Below, in pieces: positions 43,668 to 54,800 of a DNA stretch of 64,000 nt. The notes beneath the pieces are model-generated. The model was not told the DNA's origin. It did no database searches and saw only the letters and a program-made list of their open reading frames with translations. Source of the DNA: Schistocephalus solidus (Eukaryota; Platyhelminthes; Cestoda; Diphyllobothriidea; Diphyllobothriidae); the NCBI GenBank assembly GCA_017591395.1, contig WEDG01002474.1, positions 62,001 through 126,000 on the forward strand, written 5' to 3'. A program made the translations under genes and the position numbers. Each line of letters begins with the position of its first letter. Position 1 is the first letter of the stretch.

Positions 43668-45392
43668 TCATTGCTGCTCTCGTGAGTTGTTATCCATTTT
43701 ACGGGCGCATTCGTGAGGCAGTGTTTGATTTTGGTCATGTGACCTTCGGCCGCCACCCCGCTTTTCCATGAGCCTGGGCTCTCGGTTCCGTGTGCTCGTT
43801 TGCCGTAGTGGCCCTGGCCGAACTGATCCGAGCCGTGTACGAAGCACCTGGTAGGCGGGATGTAAGTCTATAGCTCGGTTGAGTGTACCAGTCGAGGACC
43901 AGCTCTCGAGCACCAATCTGGCCATATTCTCATTGGCTCGGCCAATCACCCTTGTCTTGTCAAAGGCGAAATCATGGTTCAGCTGTTGTGCGTGACCATA
44001 AACCAAAGACAACTTGTCTTTGCGGTTGATTGCAAGTTGTTTTTCATGCAACCTTGTGCCCAGGCGTTTGCCCGTTTCACCAACATACCTTGCATCACAA
44101 TTTTGGCATGGTATGCTGTAGACCACTGCTGATTGTTCTGTCACTGGTAGCGGGTCTTTGGGCTTCATGACTTGCTGTCTGATAGTGCATTCTGGTTTAT
44201 GAGCCACGCCAATCCCAAAAGGTTTTAGGATTCTTGCAGTCGCCTCTAAAACGTTCCTCACATAGGGGATTGCGAGCCGAAACTTTGGCTTCTCTTCATT
44301 CGACCGCTCAAACTGAGGTTTCCTGAGGCATTTGCGGATGAAGTACTTTGGATAACCGTTGGCTGTAAAAAGGGCATGTAAGTACTCCATCTCCTCCTTC
44401 TTCCCACTGTCATCGCTGCAGTGTGTTTGGACACGTCGGAAGAGGGTTCTGACACAACTGCGTTTGTGGCCAACAGGGTGGTTGCTTCGGAAATGGAGGA
44501 TACGCCTAGTGTTGGTTGCCTTACGGTAGACCGTTGTCCTTATCTTCCCGTCTGCCAGCTTTGTAACTTGGACGTCAAGGAAGGGCAACTGGTTGTTGCC
44601 TTCTTCCTCAACGGTAAACTGGATGTCGGGAAAGATTGAATTCAACAATGCCGTGAAAGCCTGCAAGTGACTCCTCTTGATTATGACGAACGTGTCGTCG
44701 ACGTATCTGGCCCAGAACGTCGGTGGGTACGAGCTGAAGACCAGCTGCTCAAGCCTCTGCAAAACTGCTTCGGCAATTAGTCCAGACAGAGGCGAGCCCA
44801 TTGGCGTCCCCTTCTTTTGCTCGTAGACCTGGACGTTGAATGTGAAGAACGTCTTAAGACACAGTTCTAGGAGTTCGATGATATGCACTCGTTTGAGTTT
44901 TTGGTCGATATCGTTATATTTTTCCTTGAGAAAGCCGTCGATAGTTTCGATAGTCAATGCGGGTGGGATAGAGGTAAATAACGAGATCACGTCAAAGGAC
45001 ACCATCACCTCGTCTGCCTCTACTTCAAGATGTTTGATGCGCGTTAAGGACTCGTCAGATGACTTCACTCTCCACTTCGAATCCTTGGTTAGGAAACAAA
45101 GTCGCTGGTACAACCACTTTAACAGCCCAAAGGTTGGGGTGCCACGTAAGGAGACGATGAGGCGTAGGGGCACTCCTGGCTTGCGCACCTTCGGCAGGCC
45201 GTAGAAGCGTGCCATCGCGGAATAAGTGGCTTTTGTTGCCAGCGCTTCTCTTCGCGTGAAAGCTCCCGCCTTCCTCAGCTTGTCGACCGTCTTGTTTATG
45301 CTGTTCACGAGCTTTTTGAAGTCACTGGTAGTCGATGGCACATAGGATTCCTTGTCCTTCAAGAGGTTACTCAGTTTTGCTCCGTACCCAGA
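43668..45392 (-). CDS. Penelope-like element RT with GIY-YIG endonuclease (5'-truncated, otherwise intact)
   Basis: A 574-codon open frame, the longest intact coding sequence in the window. Counting from the TTG at 45362: RT fingers/palm RFYGLPKVRKPGVPLRLIVS (about residues 53-72), VMVSFDVISLFTSIPP (motif A), KKGTPMGSPLSGLIAEAVLQ (motif B), FWARYVDDTFVIIKR (motif C; YVDD at plus 44693-44704), NNQLPFLDVQVTKL and VYRKATNTRRILHFRSNHP. Then a GIY-YIG nuclease at about residues 408-490: VVYSIPCQNCDARYVGETGK, RLHEKQLAI and NENMARLVLESW. Penelope-like elements prime reverse transcription at DNA ends or nicks and their RT is related to telomerase. The start is truncated: the frame is open upstream (YGAKLSNLL) until the head-to-head junction at about 45392, so the N-terminal part of the protein is missing. 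No internal stops, implying recent insertion. Confidence 0.9.
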   Translation of the reverse strand, partial: SGYGAKLSNLLKDKESYVPSTTSDFKKLVNSINKTVDKLRKAGAFTRREALATKATYSAMARFYGLPKVRKPGVPLRLIVSLRGTPTFGLLKWLYQRLCFLTKDSKWRVKSSDESLTRIKHLEVEADEVMVSFDVISLFTSIPPALTIETIDGFLKEKYNDIDQKLKRVHIIELLELCLKTFFTFNVQVYEQKKGTPMGSPLSGLIAEAVLQRLEQLVFSSYPPTFWARYVDDTFVIIKRSHLQAFTALLNSIFPDIQFTVEEEGNNQLPFLDVQVTKLADGKIRTTVYRKATNTRRILHFRSNHPVGHKRSCVRTLFRRVQTHCSDDSGKKEEMEYLHALFTANGYPKYFIRKCLRKPQFERSNEEKPKFRLAIPYVRNVLEATARILKPFGIGVAHKPECTIRQQVMKPKDPLPVTEQSAVVYSIPCQNCDARYVGETGKRLGTRLHEKQLAINRKDKLSLVYGHAQQLNHDFAFDKTRVIGRANENMARLVLESWSSTGTLNRAIDLHPAYQVLRTRLGSVRPGPLRQTSTRNREPRLMEKRGGGRRSHDQNQTLPHECARKMDNNSREQQ

Positions 45393-45404
45393 CTACGAAC
45401 AAAA

Positions 45405-46552
45405 TGAAGGGGACGCCAATGGGCTCGCCTCTGTCTGGACTAATTGCCAAAGCAGTTTTGCAGAGGCTTGAGCAGCTGGTCTTCAGCTCGTACCCACCGA
45501 AGTTCTGGGCCAGACACGTCGACGACACGTTCGTCATAATCAAGAGGAGTCACTTGCAGGCTTTCAGGGCATTGTTGAATTCAATCTTTCCCGACATCCA
45601 GTTTACCGTGGAGGAAGAAGGCAACAACCAGTTGCCCTTCCTTGACGTCCAAGTTACAAAGCTGGCAGACGGGAAGATAAGGACAACGGTCTACCGTAAG
45701 GCAACCAACACTAGGCGTATCCTCCATTTCCGAAGCAACCACCCTGTTGGCCACAAACGCAGTTGTGTCAGAACCCTCTTCCGACGTGTCCAAACACACT
45801 GCAGCGATGACAGTGGGAAGAAGGAGGAGATGGAGTACTTACATGCCCTTTTTACAGCCAACGGTTATCCAAAGTACTTCATCCGCAAATGCCTCAGGAA
45901 ACCTCAGTTTGAGCGGTCGAATGAAGAGAAGCCAAAGTTTCGGCTCGCAATCCCCTATGTGAGGAACGTTTTAGAGGCGACTGCAAGAATCCTAAAACCT
46001 TTTGGGATTGGCGTGGCTCATAAACCAGAATGCACTATCAGACAGCAAGTCATGAAGCCCAAAGACCCGCTACCAGTGACAGAACAATCAGCAGTGGTCT
46101 ACAGCATACCATGCCAAAATTGTGATGCAAGGTATGTTGGTGAAACGGGCAAACGCCTGGGCACAAGGTTGCATGAAAAACAACTTGCAATCAACCGCAA
46201 AGACAAGTTGTCTTTGGTTTATGGTCACGCACAACAGCTGAACCATGATTTCGCCTTTGACAAGACAAGGGTGATTGGCCGAGCCAATGAGAATATGGCC
46301 AGATTGGTGCTCGAGAGCTGGTCCTCGACTGGTACACTCAACCGAGCTATAGACTTACATCCCGCCTACCAGGTGCTTCGTACACGGCTCGGATCAGTTC
46401 GGCCAGGGCCACTACGGCAAACGAGCACACGGAACCGAGAGCCCAGGCTCATGGAAAAGCGGGGTGGCGGCCGAAGGTCACATGACCAAAATCAAACACT
46501 GCCTCACGAATGCGCCCGTAAAATGGATAACAACTCACGAGAGCAGCAATGA
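45405..46552 (+). CDS. Second Penelope-like element copy, inverted and further 5'-truncated
   Basis: Open from the junction (KMKGTPMGSPLSGLIAKAVL...) to the stop at 46552. It corresponds to the left copy from motif B onward. From the LLNSIFPDIQF segment (about 45575) to the stop I find no amino-acid difference. In contrast, four substitutions cluster in the first ~60 codons next to the junction: E to K in SGLIA, T to K and Y to H in the FWARYVDD segment (the active-site Tyr becomes HVDD, 45515-45526), and T to R. The GIY-YIG domain is intact. It lacks the RT N-terminal half, so it cannot act alone. Confidence 0.9.
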
Positions 46553-46788
46553 CTGCTCAGTCCGCTGATTGACGTGGGGGAGGCCAACAGGCACGCTGCC
46601 TTGCCTAAACCTACGACGGCTCCAAATGGGACAGCAGTCACGCGAGCCCGCCAGCGTTCAGCCTCGGGGAGGTCTAAGGAAGTCAGCGGCAATCGGGCAG
46701 GTCAAAGTTCACGCGTCCACCATGGATATAATACGAGGCACGCGGCAAGACTGACTAACTCAAGACCACCAGGAGCAGCAAGCACTTT

Positions 46789-46795
<7 letters not shown>
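46553..46795 (+). other. 3' end of the right Penelope-like copy
   Basis: Near-identical to 43428-43667 of the left copy. It stops at ACTCTGA, inside the CTGATGA of the hammerhead-like core, and passes directly into (TA)n. Confidence 0.8.

Positions 46796-46851
<56 letters not shown>
46796..46851. repeat. (TA)n microsatellite, right
   Basis: Uninterrupted TA run of about 28 units, the mirror of the tract at 43276-43323. Confidence 0.95.
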
Positions 46852-46856
<5 letters not shown>

Positions 46857-47634
46857 GAGGGTAAAGCTGACAATGAAAAAAACTCCTGATCGTTGTTTCA
46901 TGTGTTTTGAGGAGAAAAAATTGCAGCGTATTGAGTAATTAAAGTTCTGGAGAGGGAGGCGTTAACACAGGTGTCCGGTGAAGAACCTCTCCATTCAGTG
47001 TTACGGATCCGGTATTCTGCACCAGCAGGTATGTCGGCGAGCGGCTGTTCACTGTCGACTGAGAAATAAGCCGATTGAGGTCTGCAGAGCCATTAATTTT
47101 CCCCCTCAGCATGAAGACCGGCACAGGATTCAGAGTCCGTGAACGCCATCAGAACCGAAGAGAGCTTCAACAGAGTCAGCACGCAAAAGTTTTGGAAGTT
47201 GTCCTGAATGTAGAAAACTTGTGACAGTTCGCGTAAACAAGGGATAGCTTTGCTGAATTTTGATAATTCTAGGTAGCTTATTCCAGATTGCTATAGCGTT
47301 TACCGAAAAAAACTGTCGGTATCTAACTGTGCGTTGTTGGTAGGACAGGTTTCAGTGATCTGAATAGAAAACTCTTTTTGTAAAGAAGTGCTGGGCTGAT
47401 TCTATCTTCTTTCGTTCACTAGCGTGCAGAAGACTAAATAGAAACGAGCAGTATTCCAGACTAGGCCTGACATACATTTTATAGAGGCTGATTCTAATTT
47501 TGACGGTTTTAAAATTTCTGAGAATAAACCCAGTAGTTTGGCGTGCTTTCGAGACAATCAGGGCGCAGTGCTCTGACAGATTAAGACTACTAGAGTATGA
47601 TATGCCCAGATCCTTTATAACTCCGGGGACGTTA
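46852..47634 (-). mobile_element. LINE-B 3' fragment, inverted copy
   Basis: The reverse complement of the LINE-B 3' region, slightly longer than the fragment at 42538-43275: it extends into VPGVIKDLGISYSSSLNLSE. It therefore cannot be a simple fold-back copy of that fragment. Some base differences match the full LINE-B copy, others match the 42538 fragment. Confidence 0.8.
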
Positions 47635-47635
47635 T

Positions 47636-47690
47636 ATATATATTGACCTTGCCTGTAAACTGGCAATTAATAAATAAAATACAATATGAC
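47636..47690 (+). mobile_element. Terminal piece of the interrupted LINE-B fragment
   Basis: Reads (TA)n then TTGACCTTGCCTGTAAACTG, GCAATTAATAAATAAAAT in plus orientation, which is the missing 3' terminus of the LINE-B fragment that breaks off at 43275. Confidence 0.7.
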
Positions 47691-47699
47691 TGTTTCCCG

Positions 47700-48640
47700 G
47701 GCAATGTCAGCGATCCTGCAGTTGAACACAGAGCCGCAATCCACACTGGTTATCAAACGCACATGAGATAATCCCCCCACTTCAAATGGGACATATTTCC
47801 CTTAAAGTCTCGCTTCCCCATCTTCTGTTGTACCCTTTCAAACATTAAAATCTTTCTTCCTGATAGAATCCGTTTCCTACATTTCTGGGTTTTCTACTAA
47901 TGACCGTTGCATTCGCATGACTAACAGGGTGCTTACCGACTCTGTTCAGTACTCGCACCAACTAAAAACAACTACAAGTGCTTTATTCGTAGGAATGTGT
48001 ATCAACCTAAAAGTCTTTAGCCACTACATTTGCGGCATTAGTGGAATGGAGCAGAGCACAATCTTTCGTAACCACTGAAAACAAATCACCACAGCACTGA
48101 GGACAGTGCTGCAACTCAGGAGGGGGTTAGGTAACGTACCACGAAACTAAATATATTGTGTAAGTGGAGTGAAGACTCACTTTTGGCGCAAGCTCAGGGT
48201 GGAGATGGAGTGACCAATTGTTGGTGAACAGACAGGTTCTTCCTGAAAATCTGCAGCGCTGAAGTTCGTCCACGCAGTTCTCGTTGTCTCCCACTAAATG
48301 TTAGCATCACCTCATCCCGACCCTGCAGTTGACCACAGGGCCGAACTCTCTACCAAATATCAAACGGGCATGACAGAATTCCTCCAACTCCCTATAGGAC
48401 ATGTCTACATGTAACGCCCCTTCCTTATTTTCTCTTGTACCTTTTCATACATTTATATCTTTCTTACTAGTAGAATCCGTTTCCTACATTTCTTCTAATG
48501 ACCGTTGCATTCGTGTGATCAACAGGGTACTTACCAACTCTGTTAGGTACTCACATTAACTAAAAAATGATTTCCTCGTCGTGTGTGTACCAACATCAAA
48601 GTCTTCGGCCGCCACAACCCATCAGGGTGACTGGAGGATT
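47700..48640. repeat. Direct duplication, period about 608 bp
   Basis: The block 47706-48025 recurs at about 48312-48610: CCTGCAGTTGA.CACAG.GCC, AATATCAAACG, TTGTACC.TTTCA, ATCTTTCTT, TAGAATCCGTTTCCTACATT, CTAATGACCGTTGCATTCG and CAACAGGGT.CTTACC. The copies are clearly diverged. No coding potential. The second copy ends ~150 bp before the TMEM131 start codon. Confidence 0.7.
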
Positions 48641-48791
48641 CGATAACTCAAGGTCATATGCACAGCTAATCAGATTCTTAGATATAGGCGCAAAGTGTGT
48701 CTGTAGCCTTCGTTGAACTTTCGTGTGTACTATGGTGTGCAGGTTGTGATTATTCTCATTAAGTAATATTGCCTAATAGCTATTGTACACA

Positions 48792-48882
48792 ATGTCTACT
48801 ACACGAATATTGATTAGCTATGTTTTTTGGATATGTACTTTGTGGCTTTCGTATGAACCGGACTTGGTATCTGCAACTCCTG
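48792..48882 (+). CDS. TMEM131: TMEM131 exon 1 (signal peptide)
   Basis: The first ATG at 48792 opens MSTTRILISYVFWICTLWLS, a hydrophobic stretch followed by VSAT, a plausible signal-peptidase site. Ends at a consensus donor GTAAGT (48883), phase 1. The next intron is only 33 nt. Confidence 0.6.
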
Positions 48883-51800
48883 GTAAGTACGTTTGCTTTT
48901 CTGAAAGGTCTTTAGAAGCGCGTGCGGGTATGGTCAGTGTAACCATCGGAGAAACAAAATTTTGGGTATGACTCCTTTAATTTTTAACACCATCTTAGGG
49001 TGGCGTGCCCGTTGCAGATAGAACCAGGTTGGAATAATCAACTTTAATTATTTTTGTTTTAGGCGAGCCACCGTTCCCACTCACATTCCGCCTTTACGAT
49101 TTTCCCCAGGTCATATCAACTTTAGCCATCAGTAACTTCTTGTTTTTGTCTATTTTATTTTTCTTCAGAGAAATTGCCAAACCAGCAATGGCAACGGTAA
49201 CAGTTACCAATATTTTACCAGATCGCTCCTTGGACCTCTTATCCATGCACACCTCAGAGTTTATCCTTCTTTTTAAACCTACACAGTTAACTGTAAGGGT
49301 TAGAATTCTTAAAGTCATTATTTTAACAGATTCTTGAGGCAGGCCAGACAATGCCCTTAACATTGCTTTTGATTCCTAACAAAATTGGTCATATTGAAGC
49401 CGAACTTCACGTTGAGACTACGGCAGGATCGGCGAAGTGCAAGGTTATTAATATATAAAAAAATTACTGTTTTCTAGGTGTATGGATATTCCTCTAGGAG
49501 TAAATTCAATCTGCGTGCTCTTCAAGCGAAAAAGCTCAGCACCTCTTCAACTTATCGCTTTTCGCTTATGTTTCTCAACCCACATCCATTTCCACTTCAG
49601 GTAATTACGTCTGGTAAAATTCAGAAAAACATTTCGAGTTTTGGAATAGTTGAAGGGGTTCTGAGGCCGTTTGGTTTTCCCTTGTACTTGGAAACAGTGC
49701 TTAATAGTTAAGAATCAAACTTCGTACGTTATCAGCTTTTCAAGTTTAGTACAGGCCGGTTTGTATTTTGCAAGTTAGTCAAGTAAAGCGCCAATATTAA
49801 TAAAATGTTCAAGGAGGGATTTGAATTGGCTCTTTCATGGCTGCCGTTTTTAGCACGATTTTCAATCCTTCTCCCTTAAGATGTCATTTTTCACTAACCT
49901 AAACCGGCTCTAGTGGCACTTGATACATAACCCCAGAGGTAAACTTACGGTTCCTGAATGACAGTTCATCGCCACTATGAAGCCCGATAAAGGATCCACT
50001 TAACTCCAGTTTGTCGTGATGACAGTATCATATATCCTTATAAAGTCTCTCTGACAGTAACAAGACTGGCCGTGCTCATGCATTGAACGTATTGCGTGCT
50101 CGTTCAAAATGCACATACTCGTCCTCTATCCTCCTGAATTTCTATCCATGATAACTTCATACGTTTGTTTTTCGTTTTCAGATATCAGAAGTACGGTTGA
50201 CTGGCTCAAACCTTATTCAAAGTGAGGAGAATCCGAGTCTTTTTTCCGCTACTGAGCGGTTTCACCCCGATACGTTTGATCTGCAAACCAAGTCTCCGGT
50301 CATTATCGTTGAAGGCCAACAAGAGAAGACGATCTGTTCGCTGGAATTTGCAGTGCGGAAGCATTGACTATCCAAGGTTTCATAACTGCAACTGTAGCCA
50401 CCTCAACGGAGGCGGCAGCAAACTCGTTTGACAACCCGAAAGTTTCGACTAGTCGTACCTCAATTCAACTGAGTTCCTTCATTATCCCAGTGAACCTCAA
50501 CGTCACGCACAGTATGTTCATTTTCCTTTGATTTATTTTTACCAAATGTTCATGTTTTAAAAGCCTTCAATACAACTGACTGTTATTCTTTCAGCATTTC
50601 CCCTACTTAAGAATTGACTTGCTTTTTTTATTAGCATTCAGATGTGCGCTTTGTCACTCCTAGTTTTTAAGATAATCGTGGAAATAGCTGTCGGGTCGAT
50701 TCGGTCCACGAAACCGATGCCTTTCAATGAAATTGTACTTACGAGTTAGATGATGCACGGCAGCTTTTTGAAAAGTGGCTATTTATAATAGTCAAGGAAC
50801 GGTAGGTGCAATTGTTTCGCTAGAAAATTCTGATATTATCTCGTATCCTTTCTCAGATAAGCTTATCCTACACCTGCATAATTATAAATGCTAATTTAAG
50901 CTATCACACTACGGAGCCTTTATCTCATATAATATTTTGATCAGCACGTTACGCGTCTTAAACTTTCTTCTCACGTCTGAGCATCTTGTCTTTGGAATTA
51001 AGTGATTAGTTGTATCCGGACTGGGTCAAGGTTCGTACACAACTGTCTTTGTTTCCTGAATTTTTCTACTGGTCTTCTACATGATTCCTACAGCCGGTGA
51101 GTGCTCCGTATCCTGGAGAAATTAATAAAGCGTTTTCAGCTATTCACTACTAGAGCTGACATACTCGGTCCGTCACTAACCTAATAATACGAATACCGCG
51201 TAAACCGTTCAACATTTGTCGATATTATTAATACATAAATATCGGACGCGCAACAAGTTCTGTTTTGTCCCTGAACTAGTGGCCGTTTCCTAGGCGATTT
51301 TTTAACTCATTTTTTGCAGTGTAGTAAGTTACAAAAGTCCATGACCAAGCGTTTGCTCCTTGCACATTTAGTATACGTTTTCACGATTGAAACCGCATCG
51401 TTTAGGCCAAATCCTTTTTAGGGTTGACAATTATGGAGGCCAAATTGTTCGCTCGTCATAACGAACGATTGTCACTTTCACCAGACTCAGCATGTTTGTA
51501 TGGCGAATGGAGTTATTCGGTGAATCGTCTTTAAGACTATACTTAGGTACCCGAAAAACTTCCACTGGCTTTAAGTCTACGTTGGAAGTGGTGGCAGATT
51601 GATATACCTTGCTGGTAGCTGTCATTATTTAACAAAAAATAGTAGTTGCGGATGGGCAGTTTAGCGAGCTATTGAGCAGATGGGACGGTTTCAAATGTTC
51701 AGTTATGTTGAACGGCGAAAGGATGAAATTAGTTGTTGAGAGCTGTGGTCCAGCGTCAAAATCCCCTAACTGCCACATCTGGCAATTCATCCACAGGAGT

Positions 51801-54800
51801 CTTGAACTCTAATGGGTCAGGCAAATAAATCAGAGCTACTCGCCGAATTGTCTTCTGTGGCCCGAGACGGCACATATCCAGAAGCTAAGTAAATTTGATC
51901 AGAGGCCAGAATTGGCTCAAGATGGAGGATCGGTTCTATCTAGACGAGAATTAAGGTTTCCGAACAGAACGTCTCTGGCTCGGAGTATAAGTACAAGTGG
52001 ACGCATAGAAATGCATTTGTATTGTTCCATAGCGTAGTATTGGTGTTGATCGGGCTAATGATTCTGCAGTCGATAATCGTATGGTTAACGCAGTCTATGC
52101 AGGGACTTTTGAAGTTAGGACAGGTGGAAATAAGTTCATCATTAACAAGACAGTTCCTCGATATTTTGGTATTACGCTTCTGTTATTCAGCTGACTTCGA
52201 AAAATTGCTTTTTTAATTATTTGCGGCAGTTTACCATGAGCAACGAATCTTTTCAAGGGGTTCCGGTATTCGTGGTTGATTTGAAAACATTTTATTGCGG
52301 CCTTCACTGTGTCCTTGCTTTTTTCTGCCTTTGTCGGTGACAGCTTCTACTGACTCCCCCATGTGGGAGCGCACTGATTCTAGCAACAAAGTCAGGGAAC
52401 CTAGTAATCATAACGTTAACCCTAGCCTGTTATTACATTTCGACAATTAATTACCAAAATGCGGGATCAGATAATTATAATAAGAGTGCTTTCCTGTATA
52501 TACTGTACCCCTTGATCGCTTGCATCACTTCCAACAGCCACCACGGTCAGCTGTTTAGGGGCTGCGAGCTGGCATTTTTATAGGGCATTTGTGCAGTGCA
52601 TTCCCTTATGTGATGGTGTTGACAGTGAGTCCGTTGACGGCTGCCAAATTTAACCACTTGTCAAGTAATAAAACGATCCGGACTGTGCATGGGCCACCTA
52701 GAGGATTGCGTGTCACTCCGCTAGACTTCATTAATGGTGTGGGCTGAAGACAAGGAACGTATTGATCGTGTTTGGCCCACTAATCAAATATTTTTCTGTG
52801 ATTTGGCCATTGCACATCGAATTCCTTCCTTGAGCCAAGTATGCAATTCGGATACGTTATCTTAGTAATGAGGAACAATCACACAGTGAAGCCATACTTT
52901 TGGACGACTTGCTGTCTAGTTAGATTCGTCGCCCACGTGGACAGTACGTGGCCCCTATCGAGATTATAGTGTTCGTGCTAGTTACTTATACCGACTCCCT
53001 TCATCTTCGAAACTTTCAGTTATTAGACATCATAATACAGGTGGTGACAACATTTGTCTCACTTGGTCCAGTCACTTCCTTCCCGATGAGACGCATCGTT
53101 AAACGACCAATTTTCATGCTCCCTCAGTTGAGGACCATTCGAAATGTGATGAACCATTTGAGTTCCAACTAAGCATCAGCCCTGTTTTTTTGACCATCGT
53201 TTCTGCATGCTTTTGGTCTTGTGCATATTCTCACTGACAGTTATCTGTGGTTGCGTCTCTTCGTTTGTCTGGGTACAAACATACGTATTTTAAAATCCCT
53301 TTTTTTCCGGCCTCCCAGGAATGGTGAGGCCAGTTTATATGTCATTATATGAACCTCTTGGTTGGCTGTTGGTCCCTAAAACGAGCCACGCAATGAACGC
53401 GCCCGACAAACACGGAGACAAAATCAGGGCATAGTAGGCGTTATTTTGGGGTGCAGGCCCGTAACAAGTGTCATACTCGGGGGTTGTTGTGGCACTCCTG
53501 GGCGCAGGCTCACGCTCCGTCAGCCACCCGCGCAATTTCTGCCTTCGATCCTCCACTCAGTTCCAGGCTCTAGTTCTTTAAACCGGGGCCAGATAGGTGG
53601 AGAAGGAGATAGTGCGGTTGAGACTTCGCAAGTTTACTACCACAATAACCTAATTCACGTGCTAGTCACCGTTGCTGTGTGGGTACATGGTGCACCTCGT
53701 CGGAATCAAGGGTTGAACTTTCTATATGAGCCTCTTTGTGGGCTGTTGGCTAGATCTCATCCCGACAGGTGTTTATGGTACACTTAGACACTCGAGTTTT
53801 TGGAAGACGCGTAGTTGTGCTTGATAAGCCAGAGAATGGGCCATTTTAGAGGGATAACTTTTCATGTCCCTAGTTGCTGGTTTTTGTCCTACAAGTTATT
53901 TGCCACCAAAAGTAGTTACTTTGCTCTATTTAGTATATACTTTGGTGTGTAGCATGCTATAAACGTTGACTTGAGGTGGCGTCAGCCACTGCGACCAGTC
54001 CCATTACCAGTCGGCTTGACTCGGGCAGCTAACTGGCCTATGGGAGAGGAAAGAGGGAAGTTGCTCTAGCTCGGATCCAACGCTTAATCTTCCAGACGCG
54101 CTTTGTAGTTATCGTGGCGCACCAACTGTCATGACGTAATTAACAACGAGATAACTAGTTTCCAGTCATGAGAAGGGATCATTTCGTGGTGACTCCATAG
54201 TGGTGTGAAACACTCCGAAACACTAATGCAACTCAGCAATGGTGGGGTTGGGCATCAGGTCGTGTGTTTCATTTTGTTATCCGCTGCACCTCCACCTGAC
54301 TCATAATTCTATCTGAGCGTGGTGGGTGTAGCAGAATAGAGTGAGATGTGTCTGCCTCACTACAGACAAACTCACGCCTCAAGTCATCAGTGTGGCCTAT
54401 ACCGAACAGCACTGGTCCTCTTTGCTTACCTCTTTGTACTTGTATGTAAATAAGAGAATTTACTTCAAATAGTGCGTTAAGTAAATGCTGAAGATTAAAG
54501 GCACACATACTGTCCTTGAGAGCTTATTTTTCTCTTATTATTCTCTATTAGCCTTCCCTTGAATAAAAACCTTTTTGCTTTAGCCCGCAACTTTCATATA
54601 CTGGAAGAATGTCTCGACTTTGGCGTTCTTCGTTCCTCGGATTCCCCTAAGTCACTGGGTCTCACAGCCTACAATACCCTCCACGAACCTGTATCTATCT
54701 CAGTAAGTACATTACGTATATTTTTCCATATTTTTGGCCCTTCTGTTTCGTAGTATTTGTCTTCTGTTAACGATGCATATGAAAATGTGTTTCAGCGAGA

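Noticed and set aside
43425..43716. Extra ORFs antisense to or downstream of the left Penelope-like element, mirrored at 46504-46795
   Set aside because: They are frames through the element's 3' UTR and antisense shadows; they recur in the right copy only because the sequence is duplicated.
49140..49337. Single continuous TMEM131 exon 49063-49337
   Set aside because: The frame is open, but it would add a T-rich hydrophobic stretch. The three-exon model keeps splice phase throughout and uses GT-AG sites, so it is preferred, though not proven.
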